Assembly: GCF_029852145.1 (NCBI RefSeq)
Contig: NC_079975.1
Span: forward strand, 16,551,275 to 16,615,274
Reading direction: 5' to 3'
Length of the DNA: 64,000 nucleotides
DNA from: Microplitis mediator
Lineage: Eukaryota > Arthropoda > Insecta > Hymenoptera > Braconidae
Shown: piece by piece, positions 42,677 through 54,234 of the stretch
How the letters are laid out: the number at the start of each line of letters is the position of its first letter
Position numbering within the stretch: position 1 is the stretch's first letter
Notes under the pieces: model-generated
The model's database searches: none
What the model was told of the DNA's origin: nothing
Seen by the model: only the letters and a program-made list of their open reading frames with translations
Translations under genes and position numbers: made by a program

Positions 42677-43916
42677 CCGTGATGTTTGAATGGAAAAGAG
42701 AAATTTAGCGTAACTAGATTTTGGTGAACATTGAAACAGACGGCAATTACAAAAAAAACCGTTATCATTGTGAACTTACTATCAATATTATCAATTGCTA
42801 CTGGTGCTTGTAATGGCACATTAAGTGCTGCTGCTGGTGCCTGTGGTGGCATATTAATTGCTGCTGCTGGTGCTTGTGGTGGCACATTAATTGCTGCTGC
42901 TGGTGCCTGCGGTAGCATGTTGATTGCTGCTGCTGGTGCTTGTGGTGGCACATTAAGTGCTGCTGCTGGTGCCTGCGGTGGCACATTAATTGCTGCTGCT
43001 GGTGCTTGTGGTGGCACATTAATTGCTGCTGCTGGTGCCTGCGGTAGCATGTTGATTGCTGCTGCTGGTGCTTGTGGTGGCACATTAAGTGCTGCTGCTG
43101 GTGCCTGCGGTGGCACATTAATTGCTGCTGCTGGTGCTTGTGGTGGCACATTAATTGCTGCTGCTGGTGCCTGCCGTGGCATGTCAATTTCTGCTGCTGG
43201 TGCTTGTAGTGGCACATTAAGTGCTGCTGCTGGTGCCTGTGGTGGCAGATTAATTGCTGCTGCTGGTGCTTGTGGTGGCACATAAAGTGCTACTGCTGGT
43301 GCCTGCCGTGGCATGTTAATTGCTGCTGCTGGTGCCTGCGGTGGCATGTTATTTGCTGCTGCTGGTGCCAGCGGTGGCATATTAATTGCTGCTGCTGGTG
43401 CTTGTGGAGGCACATTAAGTGCTGCTGCTGGTGCCTGCGGTGGCATATTCATTTCCGCTGCTGGTGCTTGTGGTGGCACATTAAGTACTGCTGCTGGTGC
43501 CTGTGGTGGCATGTTATTTGCTACTGCTGGTGCCAGTGGTGGCATATTAATTGCTGCTACTGGTGCTTGTGGAAGCACATTAAGTGCTGCTGCTGGTGCC
43601 TGCGGTGGCACATTAATTGCTGCTGCAGGTGCTTGTGGTGGCACATTAAGTGCTACCGCTGGTGCTTGTAATGGCGGTGGTGGTGGGGGTGGCAATCTCA
43701 TCAATTGTTCATTAAAATGATTAATGAGATTTCTCTCTCTTGCCATCCAATAATTTTCCTGGCGTGCATTTTCAGTTTCTACTAACGCCAGTTGACGCCT
43801 TAGGGCATTAATTCGTTCTTCTACAAAATCTCAGAAGTTGAAATTATTCTATAAAATGAGGACATAAAATGAAAGAAGAAAATAAAGAAAATATGAAACT
43901 TACTGTTTCTTGCCAT
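41501..43916 (-). CDS. Three-exon gene: coiled coil, 27 Pro/Ala repeats, RGG tail
   Basis: Exons are 43904-43916 (starting ATG GCA AGA), 42780-43820 and 41501-41706. Both introns have GT...AG ends (GTAAGT donors) and phase 1, and the total is 1260 nt, exactly 420 codons (419 residues). The N-terminus is a helical charged segment (ERINALRRQLALVETENARQ, about residues 6-50). Residues about 57-350 are 27 imperfect 11-residue repeats of the type NVPPQAPAAAI. The C-terminus has a KKRRRP basic patch and an Asn-rich RGG box (GRGWNRRGWNSRGGNNRGG). RGG boxes usually bind RNA or mediate condensates; the repeat region is probably disordered. I recognise no family and infer no more. The consistent splice phases argue that it is a real, intact gene. 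Confidence 0.72.
41756..42672. mobile_element. Foldback element in intron 2 of the repeat-protein gene
   Basis: Arms at about 41930-42310 and 42330-42640 are inverted (for example TTTTCTAGTTATTTTCATTT with its inverse at about 42340). A TA-repeat tract lies at 41805-41830 and an A-run of about 34 bases at 42639-42671. It adds most of the 1073-bp intron 41707-42779. Confidence 0.6.
42800..43690. repeat. 33-bp coding minisatellite with 132-bp higher-order units
   Basis: About 27 units of 33 bp (TTGCTGCTGCTGGTGCCTGC plus 13 bases) encode the 11-residue repeats. Between about 42884 and 43150 a block of four units repeats almost exactly, with marker variants GGTAGCATG and GGTGGCACA, showing recent block expansion. 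Because the unit is a multiple of three, several other frames stay open on both strands. These are by-products. Confidence 0.92.
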
Positions 43917-44184
43917 TTTTTTTATTTGAAAATTATTTTTAACCTGTTTATAGATCTAATGACACCTGCAAAAAAAAAATAAGTAATAAGTAAAACATAG
44001 ATAAATTGATAAAGAACTTGTAAGATGTCTTTAATAATATTGAACAAAAAATTTTTGTCGAAAAATTGCGTCTGTGCACAATAATTGACACTACGCTGTC
44101 CTTCAAATATTCAATAAAGTAGAAAAACATAGCAACATATTGTCCCAAATTTAATTTAAATAATCAATCATATTACATATGCTA
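43917..44184. other. Upstream region of the repeat-protein gene
   Basis: AT-rich. No convincing TATA box or repeat boundary can be assigned. The promoter presumably lies here. Confidence 0.3.
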
Positions 44185-44311
44185 CCCTATCCAAAATTTC
44201 CATAGAATCCACTCAACTGCGACAAAAACCACACAGAAACCAATACAGTCTATAGGATTCTAGCCGGTTTTTGTCGCAGTTGAGTAAATTCTATGGGAAT
44301 TTTTAATAGGG
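44185..44311. mobile_element. 127-bp CCCTATCC element
   Basis: Ends CCCTATCCAAAATTTCCATA and its near inverse are flanked by TA (44183-44184, 44312-44313). Inverted AACTGCGACAAAAACC words lie inside. Confidence 0.85.
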
Positions 44312-44665
44312 TAATCAGTCAAAATAAAAAGATACACAACATTGTCCAAAAACAAAAAATTACGACGTATAAAAAAGAAATAAAAAGTATAAAAAACAAT
44401 AAAATAGACGCCAGATTTTATTTAAAAAAATATTCAATAAAATAGAAAAAAAAAAAATTTTTCGATCGTAAAGCACGAGTCGTGCAAAAAACGATATTGT
44501 TCGAAATTCGATTCAATAATTCAAGGACAACTCATTTTAATTATCAACATAAGAATAATAATAAAAAATTTTTGAAAAAGTTTAAAAGTGTACTTCGTAC
44601 GATAAATATATATATAAATATAAAGTTGATATAACCTTATTTTTTATTAGTTTTTTTAACTTTAA

Positions 44666-44813
44666 GGGCCAGTTTTTCAAACTGAGTTTATTTTTATCCG
44701 GGTTTTAATTAATATTGTTAGTATATCTATTATTAATATTATTAATATGTAGATATACAAGCAATGATAATTAAAACCCGGATAAAAATAAACTCGGTTT
44801 GAAAAACTGGCCC
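44666..44813. mobile_element. 148-bp GGGCCAGTTTTTCAAACT foldback element
   Basis: Near-perfect inverted halves (AACTGAGTTTATTTTTATCC and its inverse). The left flank is TTAA and the right flank CTAA, consistent with a TTAA-targeting element of the piggyBac type. Confidence 0.8.
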
Positions 44814-45051
44814 TAAATGACAAAAAAAAAATTTAATTTCTTATATTTGAAATTTAAATTAATAAAATCTGTTTTAAACAAATATTAATCGTTTTTAAAA
44901 TCAACAATTATCAATGAAAATAAAACGAAGATTAATATGAATAAATTTTAATAAAATGGTACGTACACTATATAAGTTCGAATCATCAGCGCCGTCTGCT
45001 CTACAGGGCAGCCATCTTCATTGAACTAAGCTTCTAGGATACTTACGATTA

Positions 45052-45780
45052 CCCGGGAAAAAATCAGCATGCATGATCATGCCTGAGCAGGCTTAAATCT
45101 CATGCATGATCAGGCCTGAATTTTGGCCAGACATGAACAGGCATGATTTTGCCTGAGCAGTCATGATCATGCATGATTCTGCCTGAGAAGTCATGATCGT
45201 GTCCAGTCATGCATGATCAGGCCTGGATTTTGGCCAGACATGATCATGCATGACCATACATTATCATGCATGATCTTCCCTGAGCAGGCATATGATTTTA
45301 TAATCTGTGATTCCTCTCGAGCACGTTTGGTCGTATTTAAATATTGGCTGCTTATGAAAAATACGATCAGGCATTCCCATACATGAGCACGCGTTATTAT
45401 GCATGCACACGCATTCCCATAGCTTATTTATTTGAAAGATGTTGCTGTAAGTATTAGAAACTAAGGTATATAATTAATCGTACTATACAAATGATAGAGA
45501 GTAATTTATCAATTTTCATTGGTTCTTTTATTTTGAACTTTCATTAAAAACTATTTTTAACATATTATTCACTTAATGCATTAAACAATTAATATTTATG
45601 AATACAAATTGTTTTTTTATTTATTTAACTATTAATATGCTTAGTTTTCCACTATATTTAAATGGTGTATTACCGTTTCATTCAAGCCTGAATTATGCAT
45701 GAATCATGCACGATCAGGCAGGAATCATGCATGAATCCTGCATGATCATACGTGATCATGCATGGTGATTTTTTCCCGGG
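45052..45780. mobile_element. CCCGGGAAAAAATCA element, deletion derivative
   Basis: Same ends as 21580-23004, flanked by TA (45050-45051, 45781-45782). It matches the long copy closely but lacks about 670 bases corresponding to 22215-22890, including the tRNA-like gene, and one 20-bp repeat near 21795. Confidence 0.93.
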
Positions 45781-46256
45781 TAGTTTACATTGAGCAGCGA
45801 TAAAAATAATCCAATCACGATATGTCACTTTGCGATTGAACCTGGATACCTTAATAGCCACATTAGCTTAAAATTGACAGTAACTCGATGTCGAAATTAC
45901 CGGAAATCTACTGCCCGAATTTGCCGACAATTTGATAGCAAAAGTTAATAAAGTTTGCAATAAAATTAAAGTTTTGTACACAAAGTAGCCATCTTAGTTA
46001 AACTAAATTTCCAAGACAGAAAACTTGACGTTCCATGAAGACTCGTGATGACAGAAAATCAACCAATCATGAAGTAACAGTATGTAATTTACCCTGCTTA
46101 AAAAATCCGATAGATTCTTATAACTGTATGTATAAGGCCCTATATTTAACTATAGCACTTCTCATAAAACTCATTCATTTTTATAAATTCTCTATGGGAG
46201 TTTATGAAAATATATCGGATTCTATTTTTTTTTTCGATTTTTTTTTGGTTTTTTAC
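45781..46256. other. Spacer without a supported gene
   Basis: It contains TTGACAGTAA-like words related to the foldback at 40791. A 75-codon frame at 46035-46262 shows no family resemblance. Confidence 0.35.
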
Positions 46257-49200
46257 CCCTGATTAAAAAAGTGAATTAAAAAGGATTAAAAAAGCACACA
46301 TATTTAATACTACACAAAGCACACAAATTTAATTCTAAAATAATATTTAATTTCTATTCCCGTGGAGGATTTAATAGGATAAAAGAGGATTGGAAAAAGT
46401 TTAATTCTAATTAATCCTTTTTAATTCTGAAATAATATTTAATTTCTGTTCCCGTGGAGGATTCAAGAGAATAAAAGAGGATTCAAAAAATTTTAATCCT
46501 AACGAATTCTTTTTAATTCTAAAATAATATTTAATTTCTGTTCCCGTGGAGGATTCAAGAGAATAAAAGAGGATTCTAAAAAGTTTAATCCTAACTAATT
46601 CTTTTTAATTCTAAAATAACTTTGAATTTCTGTCCTCGCGAAGGATTCAAGAGAATAAAAGAGGATTCATAATATTTTAATCCTAACTAATTCTTTTTAA
46701 TTCTAAATTAATATTAAATTTCTGTTCCCGTGGAGGATTCGAGAGAATAAAAGAAGATTCAAAAAAGTTTAATCCTAATTAATTCTTTTTAATTCTAAAT
46801 TAATATTTAATTTTTGATCTCGCGGAGGATTTAAGAGAATAAAGGAGGATTTAAAAAAGTTTCATTCTAACTAATTCTTTTTAATTCTAAAATAACTTTG
46901 AATTTCTGTTCTGGCGGAGGATTCAAGAGAATAAAAGAGGATTCAAAAAAGTTTAATCCTAACTAATTCTTTTTAATTCTTAAATAATATTTAATTTCTG
47001 CTTCCGTGGAGGATTCAAGAGAATAAAAGAGGATTGGAAAAAGTTTAATTCTAACTAATCCTTTTTAATTCTAAATTAATATGAAATTTCTGTTTCCGAG
47101 GAGGATTCGAGAGAATAAAAGACGATTAAAAAAAGTTAAATCCTAACTAATTCTTTTTAATTCTAAAATAACTTTCAATTTCTGTTCTCGCGGAGGATTC
47201 AAGAGAATAAAAGAGAATTGGAAAAAGTTTAATTCTAACTAATCCTTTTTAATTCTAAATTAATACTAAATTTCTGTTTCCGAGGAAGATTCAAGAGAAT
47301 AAAAGAGGATTCAAAATAGTTTAATCCTAACTAATTCTTTTTAATTCTAAATTAATACTAAATTTCTGTTTCCGAGGAAGATTCAAGAGAATAAAAGAGG
47401 ATTCAAAATAGTTTAATCCTAACTAATTCTTTTTAATTCTAAAATAACTTTCAATTTCTGTTCTCGCGGAGGATTCAAGAGAATAAAAGAGAATTGGAAA
47501 AAGTTTAATTCTAACTAATCCTTTTTAATTCTAAATTAATATTAAATTTTTGTTCCCGAGGAGGAATCAAGAGAATAAAAGAGTATTCAAAAAAGTTTAA
47601 TCCTAACTAATTCTTCTTAGTTCTAAAATAACTTTGAATTTCTGTTCTCGCGGAGGATTCAAGAGAATAAAAGAGGATTCAAAATAGTTTAATCCTAACT
47701 TATTCTTTTTAATTCTTCAATAATTTTTAATTTCTGTTCCCGTGGAGGATTCAAGAGAATAAAAGAGGATTGGAAAAAGTTTAATTCTAACTAATCCTTT
47801 TTAATTCTAAAATAACTTTGAATTTCTGTTCTTGCAGAGGATTCAAGAGAATAAAAGAGGATTCGGAAAAATTTCATTCTAACTAATTCTTTTTAATTCT
47901 AAAATAATGTTGCAATTTCTGTTCTTCCCGTGAATTCGAGAGAGTAAAACAGGATCCGAAAAAGTTATATTCCATCTAATTTTTTTTAATTTTAAAGTCA
48001 TGTTGCAATTTCTGTTTTTCCCGAGAATTCGAGAGAATAAACCAGGATTCGAAAAAGTTATATTCCATCTTATTTTTTTTATAATTTCAAAGTCATGTTG
48101 CAATTCCTGTTCTCGCTGAGAATTCTAGAGAATTGTAACCATAACAAAAAAAATTATTTTTCTTTTAAGGGCATTCTCAGACAGTGCCCCCCACTTTTTA
48201 AAAATATGCAATGACTTTCAACTATCATAACCGTATTAAAATTTTATTAATCAATCAAAAAAAAATCAAAATTTTAATTGAAAAAAGGACAACGTAGTCG
48301 TAATTTCGTTGCGATATAGAATTTAGAAAAAATTACTTACCCAACAAAATTAAAAAATTCTAATTATAAAATTGACAGGACGATTTCACGAAAATTTATT
48401 CAACGAATTTTGTTTAACTTCGAATTGATCAAGTGTAAATAATTTTTTTTTTATATCTATATATCGGCGAAATTACAACTACGTTGTCCTTTTTTCAATT
48501 AATGCTTCAATTTTTTTTTAATTAATTGCTAAAAATTTGATACGCTTATAACAGTTGAAAGTCATTCAAAATTTTTAAGAAGTGGGGGGCACTGTCTGAG
48601 AATGGCCTTAAACTTTGAAAAAATAAAATAATAATGATTAGTAATTATTTATATATTAAAATTTTATTCTGGGAAAGAAAAGAAATAATAATTTTATACG
48701 TGAAATTTTATTTTTTTTTATGGAGAAATTTGTGGAAAAAAAAAGTAATTAAAAGAGAAAAAGGCAACGGGAAAAAAATGTAAGAGTGATCGTGAGACGC
48801 TCGCCGACCGACAATCTGGCGGGAGAGAGTAAGTGAGCGAAAGTTAGTTCCGCGCTCACCGCTAGAGCGTGCGAGCTTCTTGGATATGGACACTTATAGT
48901 AGAAGTGTTAAAAGCAAATGCAGCGGACGTTAATCGTCAGTCTTCTCTCTACTGCTACCAAGTGAACTTTGCGTAGCAGAGTGGGAAGTACCTACTGGTA
49001 GTGGCGCAGTACACCCTGCACCACGTCCTATATATATATATATCTGGTATAGATAATATATTATTTTTGGTATAACCAGTGGTCTTCCCCATGGACAATT
49101 CGGGATATCCATCCCAGTTCGGGCTCTCTATATTTTTCTTGAGAATAGTTCTTTATTCTTTTCGATTAATATGAAGAGAATTAAAAAGTATTAAAAATTA

Positions 49201-49940
49201 CAAAATATGAATTCTCCTCAATTCTATTTGATTCTCTGAAGAGAATTTAAAAGTATTAAAAATTTAAAAATATGAATTCTCCTTAATTCTATTTAATTCT
49301 CTGAAGAGAATTAAAAAGTATTAAAAATTTCAAAATATGAATTCTCCTTAATTCTATTTAATTCTCTGAAAAGAATTTAAAAGTATTGAAAATTTCAAAA
49401 TATGAATTCTCCTTAATTCTATTTAATTCTCTAAAGAGAATTTAAAAGTACTAAAAATTTCAAAATATGAATTCTCTTTAATTCTATTTAATTCTCTGAA
49501 GAGAATTTAAAAGTATTGAAAATTTCAAAATATGAATTCTCCTTAATTCTATTTAATTCTCTAAAGAGAATTTAAAAGTACTAAAAATTTCAAAATATGA
49601 ATTCTTCTTAATTCTATTTAATTCTCTGAAAAGAATTTAAAAGTATTGAAAATTTCAAAATATGAATTCTCCTTAATTCTATTTAATTCTCTGAAGAGAA
49701 TTTAAAAGTATTAAAAATTTCAAAATATGAATTCTCCTTAATTCTCTAAAGAGAATTTAAAAGTACTAAAAATTTCAAAATATGAATTCTCCTTAATTCT
49801 ATTTAATTCTCTAAAGAGAATTTAAAAGTATTAAAAATTTCTAAATATGAATTCTCCTTAATTCTATTTAATTCTCTGAAGAGAATTAAAAAGGATTCGA
49901 TTCATTTTTAATCCTCTTTAATTCTCTTTTTTAACCAGGG
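46257..49940. mobile_element. 3.7-kb CCCTGATTAAAAAAG element of tandem arrays
   Basis: Ends CCCTGATTAAAAAAGTGAAT and, inverted, CCCTGGTTAAAAAAGAGAAT are flanked by AC (46255-46256, 49941-49942). The left array (46270-48120) has about 107-bp units with GGATTCAAGAGAATAAAAGA. The right array (49150-49900) has about 66-bp units with TTCAAAATATGAATTCTCCT. The core 48120-49140 holds another element (48179-48607), a TATATATATATATC tract near 49028 and a partial tRNA-like 3' end (ATCCCAGTTCGGGCTCTC, about 49110-49127). Small relatives are at 1729-1859 and at both window ends. Confidence 0.85.
48179..48607. mobile_element. GGGCATTCTCAGACAGTG element, copy 1
   Basis: Terminal repeats (GGGCATTCTCAGACAGTGCC and its near inverse) are flanked by TTAA on both sides (48175-48178, 48608-48611), the piggyBac-type target. 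Nested in the 3.7-kb element. Confidence 0.85.
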
Positions 49941-49942
49941 AC

Positions 49943-51785
49943 ACAGGGTGAATTATAAAAAAAATATAAAGAAAAAAAAAAAATAAGAAAAAAAAAAATT
50001 GTCCGCTTTTTTACCTAAGAAATGCCAGCTGCTATTTAGCCAGATACTATCGAAGAAAAAAAAATCGATACATAGAAAACGATAAGTACAAAAAAAAAAA
50101 AAAGCTTGGCTATGTTCACTCTTCAAGTAAATGTATATTTAGAAAAAAAAAAGTAATATGGCTGCTCAAAAGTTAGAATTGTAGTGTGACTGCCTATCTA
50201 AAAATATTAATCATAATTAAGCCATAAGATATTCAGTTGCCATTTTCAAAAGGGATCTTCACATTAATCATATGAAGATATTAAAAAAAAAATTAAGTTG
50301 GAAAATTGTATTTTTCGGAAGATGTAGTGTTTACTAGCCTCCAACTCATAAGGAATTTAACTCCATAAAATACTAAAAACAGATATTTTACATAAAAATC
50401 GTGATTGATTGACATAAAAGCGTATAAAATCTGTTCTTCAATCATTTTTCTTTGTAACAATATATTGCATGCCTTAAGCGCGAGCGTAGGTATGCTCTAC
50501 TCTCGCCTAAAAATTAAAAACTGGGTTCCGTCAGAGTTTTTTTTAAATAAATAATAATATAGTGGTTAAAGTAGGTCAGCCTTCATACCACAATTAAAGA
50601 AAACATCAATGGTCATTTTTCTAAACAATAAACAGCTGGTCCAACCCACAATTTAGATAAAAAATGAATTTTTTAGAAAAAAATCCTGTAAAATACATGT
50701 AACACTCTTCTTGTAATCACCATAACTTTCGAAAAACAAAACGAATTTTTTCACATTTTATTTCAATATATCCGTAAATTCATTGTGACAAACTGATTAA
50801 AAATCCACAACTCTATCATTATTCGTTTAATTATAAAATAATAAAATGTGCACTGTCGAAGCTTAAAAATTTACATCTCAGGCTGCCATATATAAAAAAA
50901 ATATATAAACAGAGTTAGTGAAGACCTGGTTCTTCTATCGGAGCGTGCTAGATGGCGTTAGCAAAGATTTCCATTCTATCCGCGAGAATTTTTTAATATT
51001 TTCTATAATAATTTTCTATTATAATAAATTAGTTTAATAGTTCCTAAAATGTAAGCAAAAAAAAAAAAGAAAAAACTAGGAGTCTTTATGAAAAAATTAA
51101 CAAATCGTAACGTAAACATTTAATCTAAATAATTCGTGTATGACACGACCGCTTAAGGCATGCTCATTTGGATTTTCCAAACTTTTTTTTTTATATCATT
51201 TAAGTGTATTCGTAAATTAAATACAATTTAATATGACGGAAATCGAATTTTTTATTTTCAGGCGAGTGTAGATCATAGCCTTGCGCTTCGCGCTTAAGGC
51301 ATGCAATAACGTTATAAATAAAAATATCAAATGCATGAATGTAAACTGTTATAGAATGTGAAAACGTTCAAGTAAATATTTGAAAAAGAAATTCAATTTT
51401 GTATTTAATAACATATTTGTCTTTTTATTATATTTCATATTTTTATTGTAGGAAAAAGTTGTAGGAAAATGGAGGACTCGAAAGAATAAATCGTTATATA
51501 TAAATTATTTTTTTTTTATTTTATAATAAAATTTAGGTTCACACAATAACTTTATATTTATGGTTTAATCGAAAGCTAAAATGTTTTTTATTTATCAAGT
51601 CATAAAAATCATAATCATAATTATTATAATAATATAATATACTAGAAAACTATTAATACCGCGATTCAATATTATATATTGTATTTTTAACTTATAGACT
51701 GAACTTACGTTAAGATTTCAGTATTTTAATATTGTCTATTCAAGTCTCATAGTTTTAATTTCTAGGAAAATTGCATTAGGTAAAA
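49943..51785. other. AT-rich stretch with a GCATGCCTTAAGCGCG inverted-repeat element
   Basis: At 50468-51307 an element of about 0.84 kb has inverted ends (GCATGCCTTAAGCGCGAGCG and, inverted, GCATGCCTTAAGCGCGAAGC, with CTCTACTCTCGCCTAAAAAT and CTACACTCGCCTGAAAATAA further in). Similar words occur downstream of the OTU gene (11570-11640, 12400-12440), so it may be a non-autonomous derivative of the Helentron or share its termini. No gene is seen. Confidence 0.45.
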
Positions 51786-52182
51786 CCTTTCTCAGACAGT
51801 GCCCCCCACTTTCAATTGCAATGACTGTATTTACATTTTGACAGTTTTAATCGTAAAAAAAGATAAATTTTGAGAGTTTCAATTTTAAAAAAAGATCAAG
51901 TATTAACTGAAAGAGACACCGCAGTTACAATCTCGTCGAGACATAGTTTTTAAAAAAATTATTTACATTTGATTATTATAAAGAATTAAATTTCAGTAAA
52001 ATCGTCATGTCAACATTAAAATTTGAAGTGTAAAATTTTTGAGTTTACAATTTATTTACTCAATTTTGTCCAACTCCTAATTAATAACAACTGTAAGAAA
52101 TCAATTAAACAATCGATATCTCGACGAACTTGTAACTACGTTGTTTATTTTCGAAAATTGGAGGCACTGTCTGAGAATGCCC
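51786..52182. mobile_element. GGGCATTCTCAGACAGTG element, copy 2
   Basis: The right end is intact (CACTGTCTGAGAATGCCC then TTAA). The left end is degraded (CTTTCTCAGACAGTGCCCCC). Diverged from copy 1 at 48179. Confidence 0.75.
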
Positions 52183-52279
52183 TTAAGTATTATTATCACA
52201 AATCACAGTCAAATTACCATCATTAAAAAATAAGCGCAGTGTGATAATACTAACGACAATTTTTCATCTTATATATTAA

Positions 52280-52768
52280 CCCTTTAGAGTCAGAGGATCT
52301 CGAAACGTCTCCGTGTGAAACTAGTGGGGAGAGCGCGAATCGTAGAGTCCCGTGAGCATGTATGAGTGACATGTGAGAGTAGTAGTGTGCATGTGAGTAC
52401 CCTTCCACTCATTTGAATCTCGCGCTGCGTTCATCGACAGTTCCGTAGTTAGTATTGTTGACGTGAGGCAATAGTCTCCGAAAGTAAGGTTAGAAAAATT
52501 AAAAAAATTTTATACATTGCTATGTAATTGCAATATTACTTAACTATATTTATAATGAAACCAAATGTTGTTCTTACTTTGAATTCAAGTCCTTTGATAT
52601 TTATTATTTAAAAAATTAAAAATAAAAAGTAAAATAATTTTTAATTCCTGCTTAGGTGAAATTTTTTCTCTTACAATACGGCCCTGTCACATGTGCTTCG
52701 CGCTCTTTCTAATTCTATCGGGCTCCGCCAGACCGAAGAGTGGGGTTTCAAGGTCAGACTCTAAAGGG
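52280..52768. mobile_element. CCCTTTAGAGTC element with TTAA flanks
   Basis: Ends CCCTTTAGAGTCAGA and, inverted, CCCTTTAGAGTCTGA are flanked by TTAA (52276-52279, 52769-52772). It contains CpG-rich pieces near 52300-52480 and 52680-52750. It is of piggyBac type by target and end, with no transposase. Confidence 0.8.
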
Positions 52769-52772
52769 TTAA

Positions 52773-53704
52773 TGTAAACGTAATAAATTAATTAATATAT
52801 AATGTTGTTATTTGACTTGACTTCTTCAAAAACAGTTTTAAATTAATATAAGTTAAAAATAACGAGTTGGAATAACTTCATTTCTTAAATATAGAATGAC
52901 TGCCTTTCTTAATTAAATTCTATAAGTACTTAAATTATTCAGGTCATATTCATCTTAGATGAAAAAATCAGTCTCATTCATGCAACATTATTTGACTAAT
53001 ACTAGTAGTCAGTGATGTAAGAAAATGCAGTTATAAAGTTATTATCACGGATCAAAAAAACAGTCAAATTAAAAATTTTTTTTTTTTGACATTCAAACGA
53101 GTATTTAACGTCATTGAAATGACGAAACTAAAATAAAAAAAAATAAACACTCTCAAAGAGATATCCCCACAAGTATTAAATGATTAAAAAATATTTCAAT
53201 CCCTGGTGGAAATTTTTCGGACTTTTCTCTGAAAAAGTCGTTAGAACTTTGAAAAAGTCTTTAGAACTTTAGAACTGAGTTTTTCAGGAAAAATTCCGAA
53301 AAATTTCCACCAGGGATGCCTTAAAAGCACGGCTATTTGTACGTAAAATGAAACGCAATTATACCGAGTGATTTGACAAAATCAAAAACTTAATTAAATT
53401 TACGCAGAGCCTATTTCAATGTTCTTATTTTGTGTGTAAAAACTATTAAAGAGAACACGGTTAACCCACAATATAAAAAGAAACAAAGTCTACAGATTAA
53501 TCCAATTAATCCAAATGTGAAGATATCTTGAGAATTTGAAAAGATAAATATGGTGGACAAAAGAAGTAAATTGACTTATTAAAGTCAGATGTTTAAATAC
53601 GATTGTTCACGTGTACAATCAGCCGCACAATAATTGCTGAACGTTAATTTCAGAGCATAAATCATGCGCAGGCACGAGCAAATCGTAAAAAAAGCAGCGT
53701 ACGT
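52773..53704. other. Spacer with a 115-bp foldback element at 53201-53315
   Basis: CCCTGGTGGAAATTTTTCGG and its inverse (53201-53315) are flanked by AT on both sides (53199-53200, 53316-53317). The remainder is AT-rich without a gene. Confidence 0.6.
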
Positions 53705-54234
53705 CTACGGATCGAACGGACTTTTTTTTATTACTGTACTGTCGTGTAACCCCTCTGATTTTCTTTTTGGCGGGCGGAAGCCAATTGCACGTAGTTCTGA
53801 TTCCGTTAACGCAGTTGTTGAATCGACTTTGGTAATATCATCTGCCGAGCGCACTAAAAATTCTGGGGCAGCTTCTACAAATGTAAATAATTTTTTTTTA
53901 ACATGTATCCACGAGATCGCCCTTAAATGAAGAATTATAAAGTCCTGAATACTTACGGGAACGAACGACTACTTTGCCCAAAACGCGCACGTAGCAGCTT
54001 TTTTGAAATATTTTACTAACATCATATTGAGCAATTTTCACAGATAGTTTGTATTCACCGTTTACCAAAACACCTCCACCAAAACAGCCATTATAAGCTG
54101 TTACCTTGATAAAGGGTTGTTTCACATAACCTTCAACATCTGCATATAACATAAAAGAAAAAAATGTAAGTAATTCAAATTAGATAGTAACACGCATTAT
54201 ATGTTAACAAAAAATTAATTATATTTTTATAGTA

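Noticed and set aside
42731..43720. Long frames on the opposite strand and in other frames of the Pro/Ala repeat (Cys/Trp-rich, His/Gln-rich and Gly/Ala-rich)
   Set aside because: They are by-products of a 33-bp unit with no stop in several frames. Only the minus-strand Pro/Ala frame links to flanking exons in phase.
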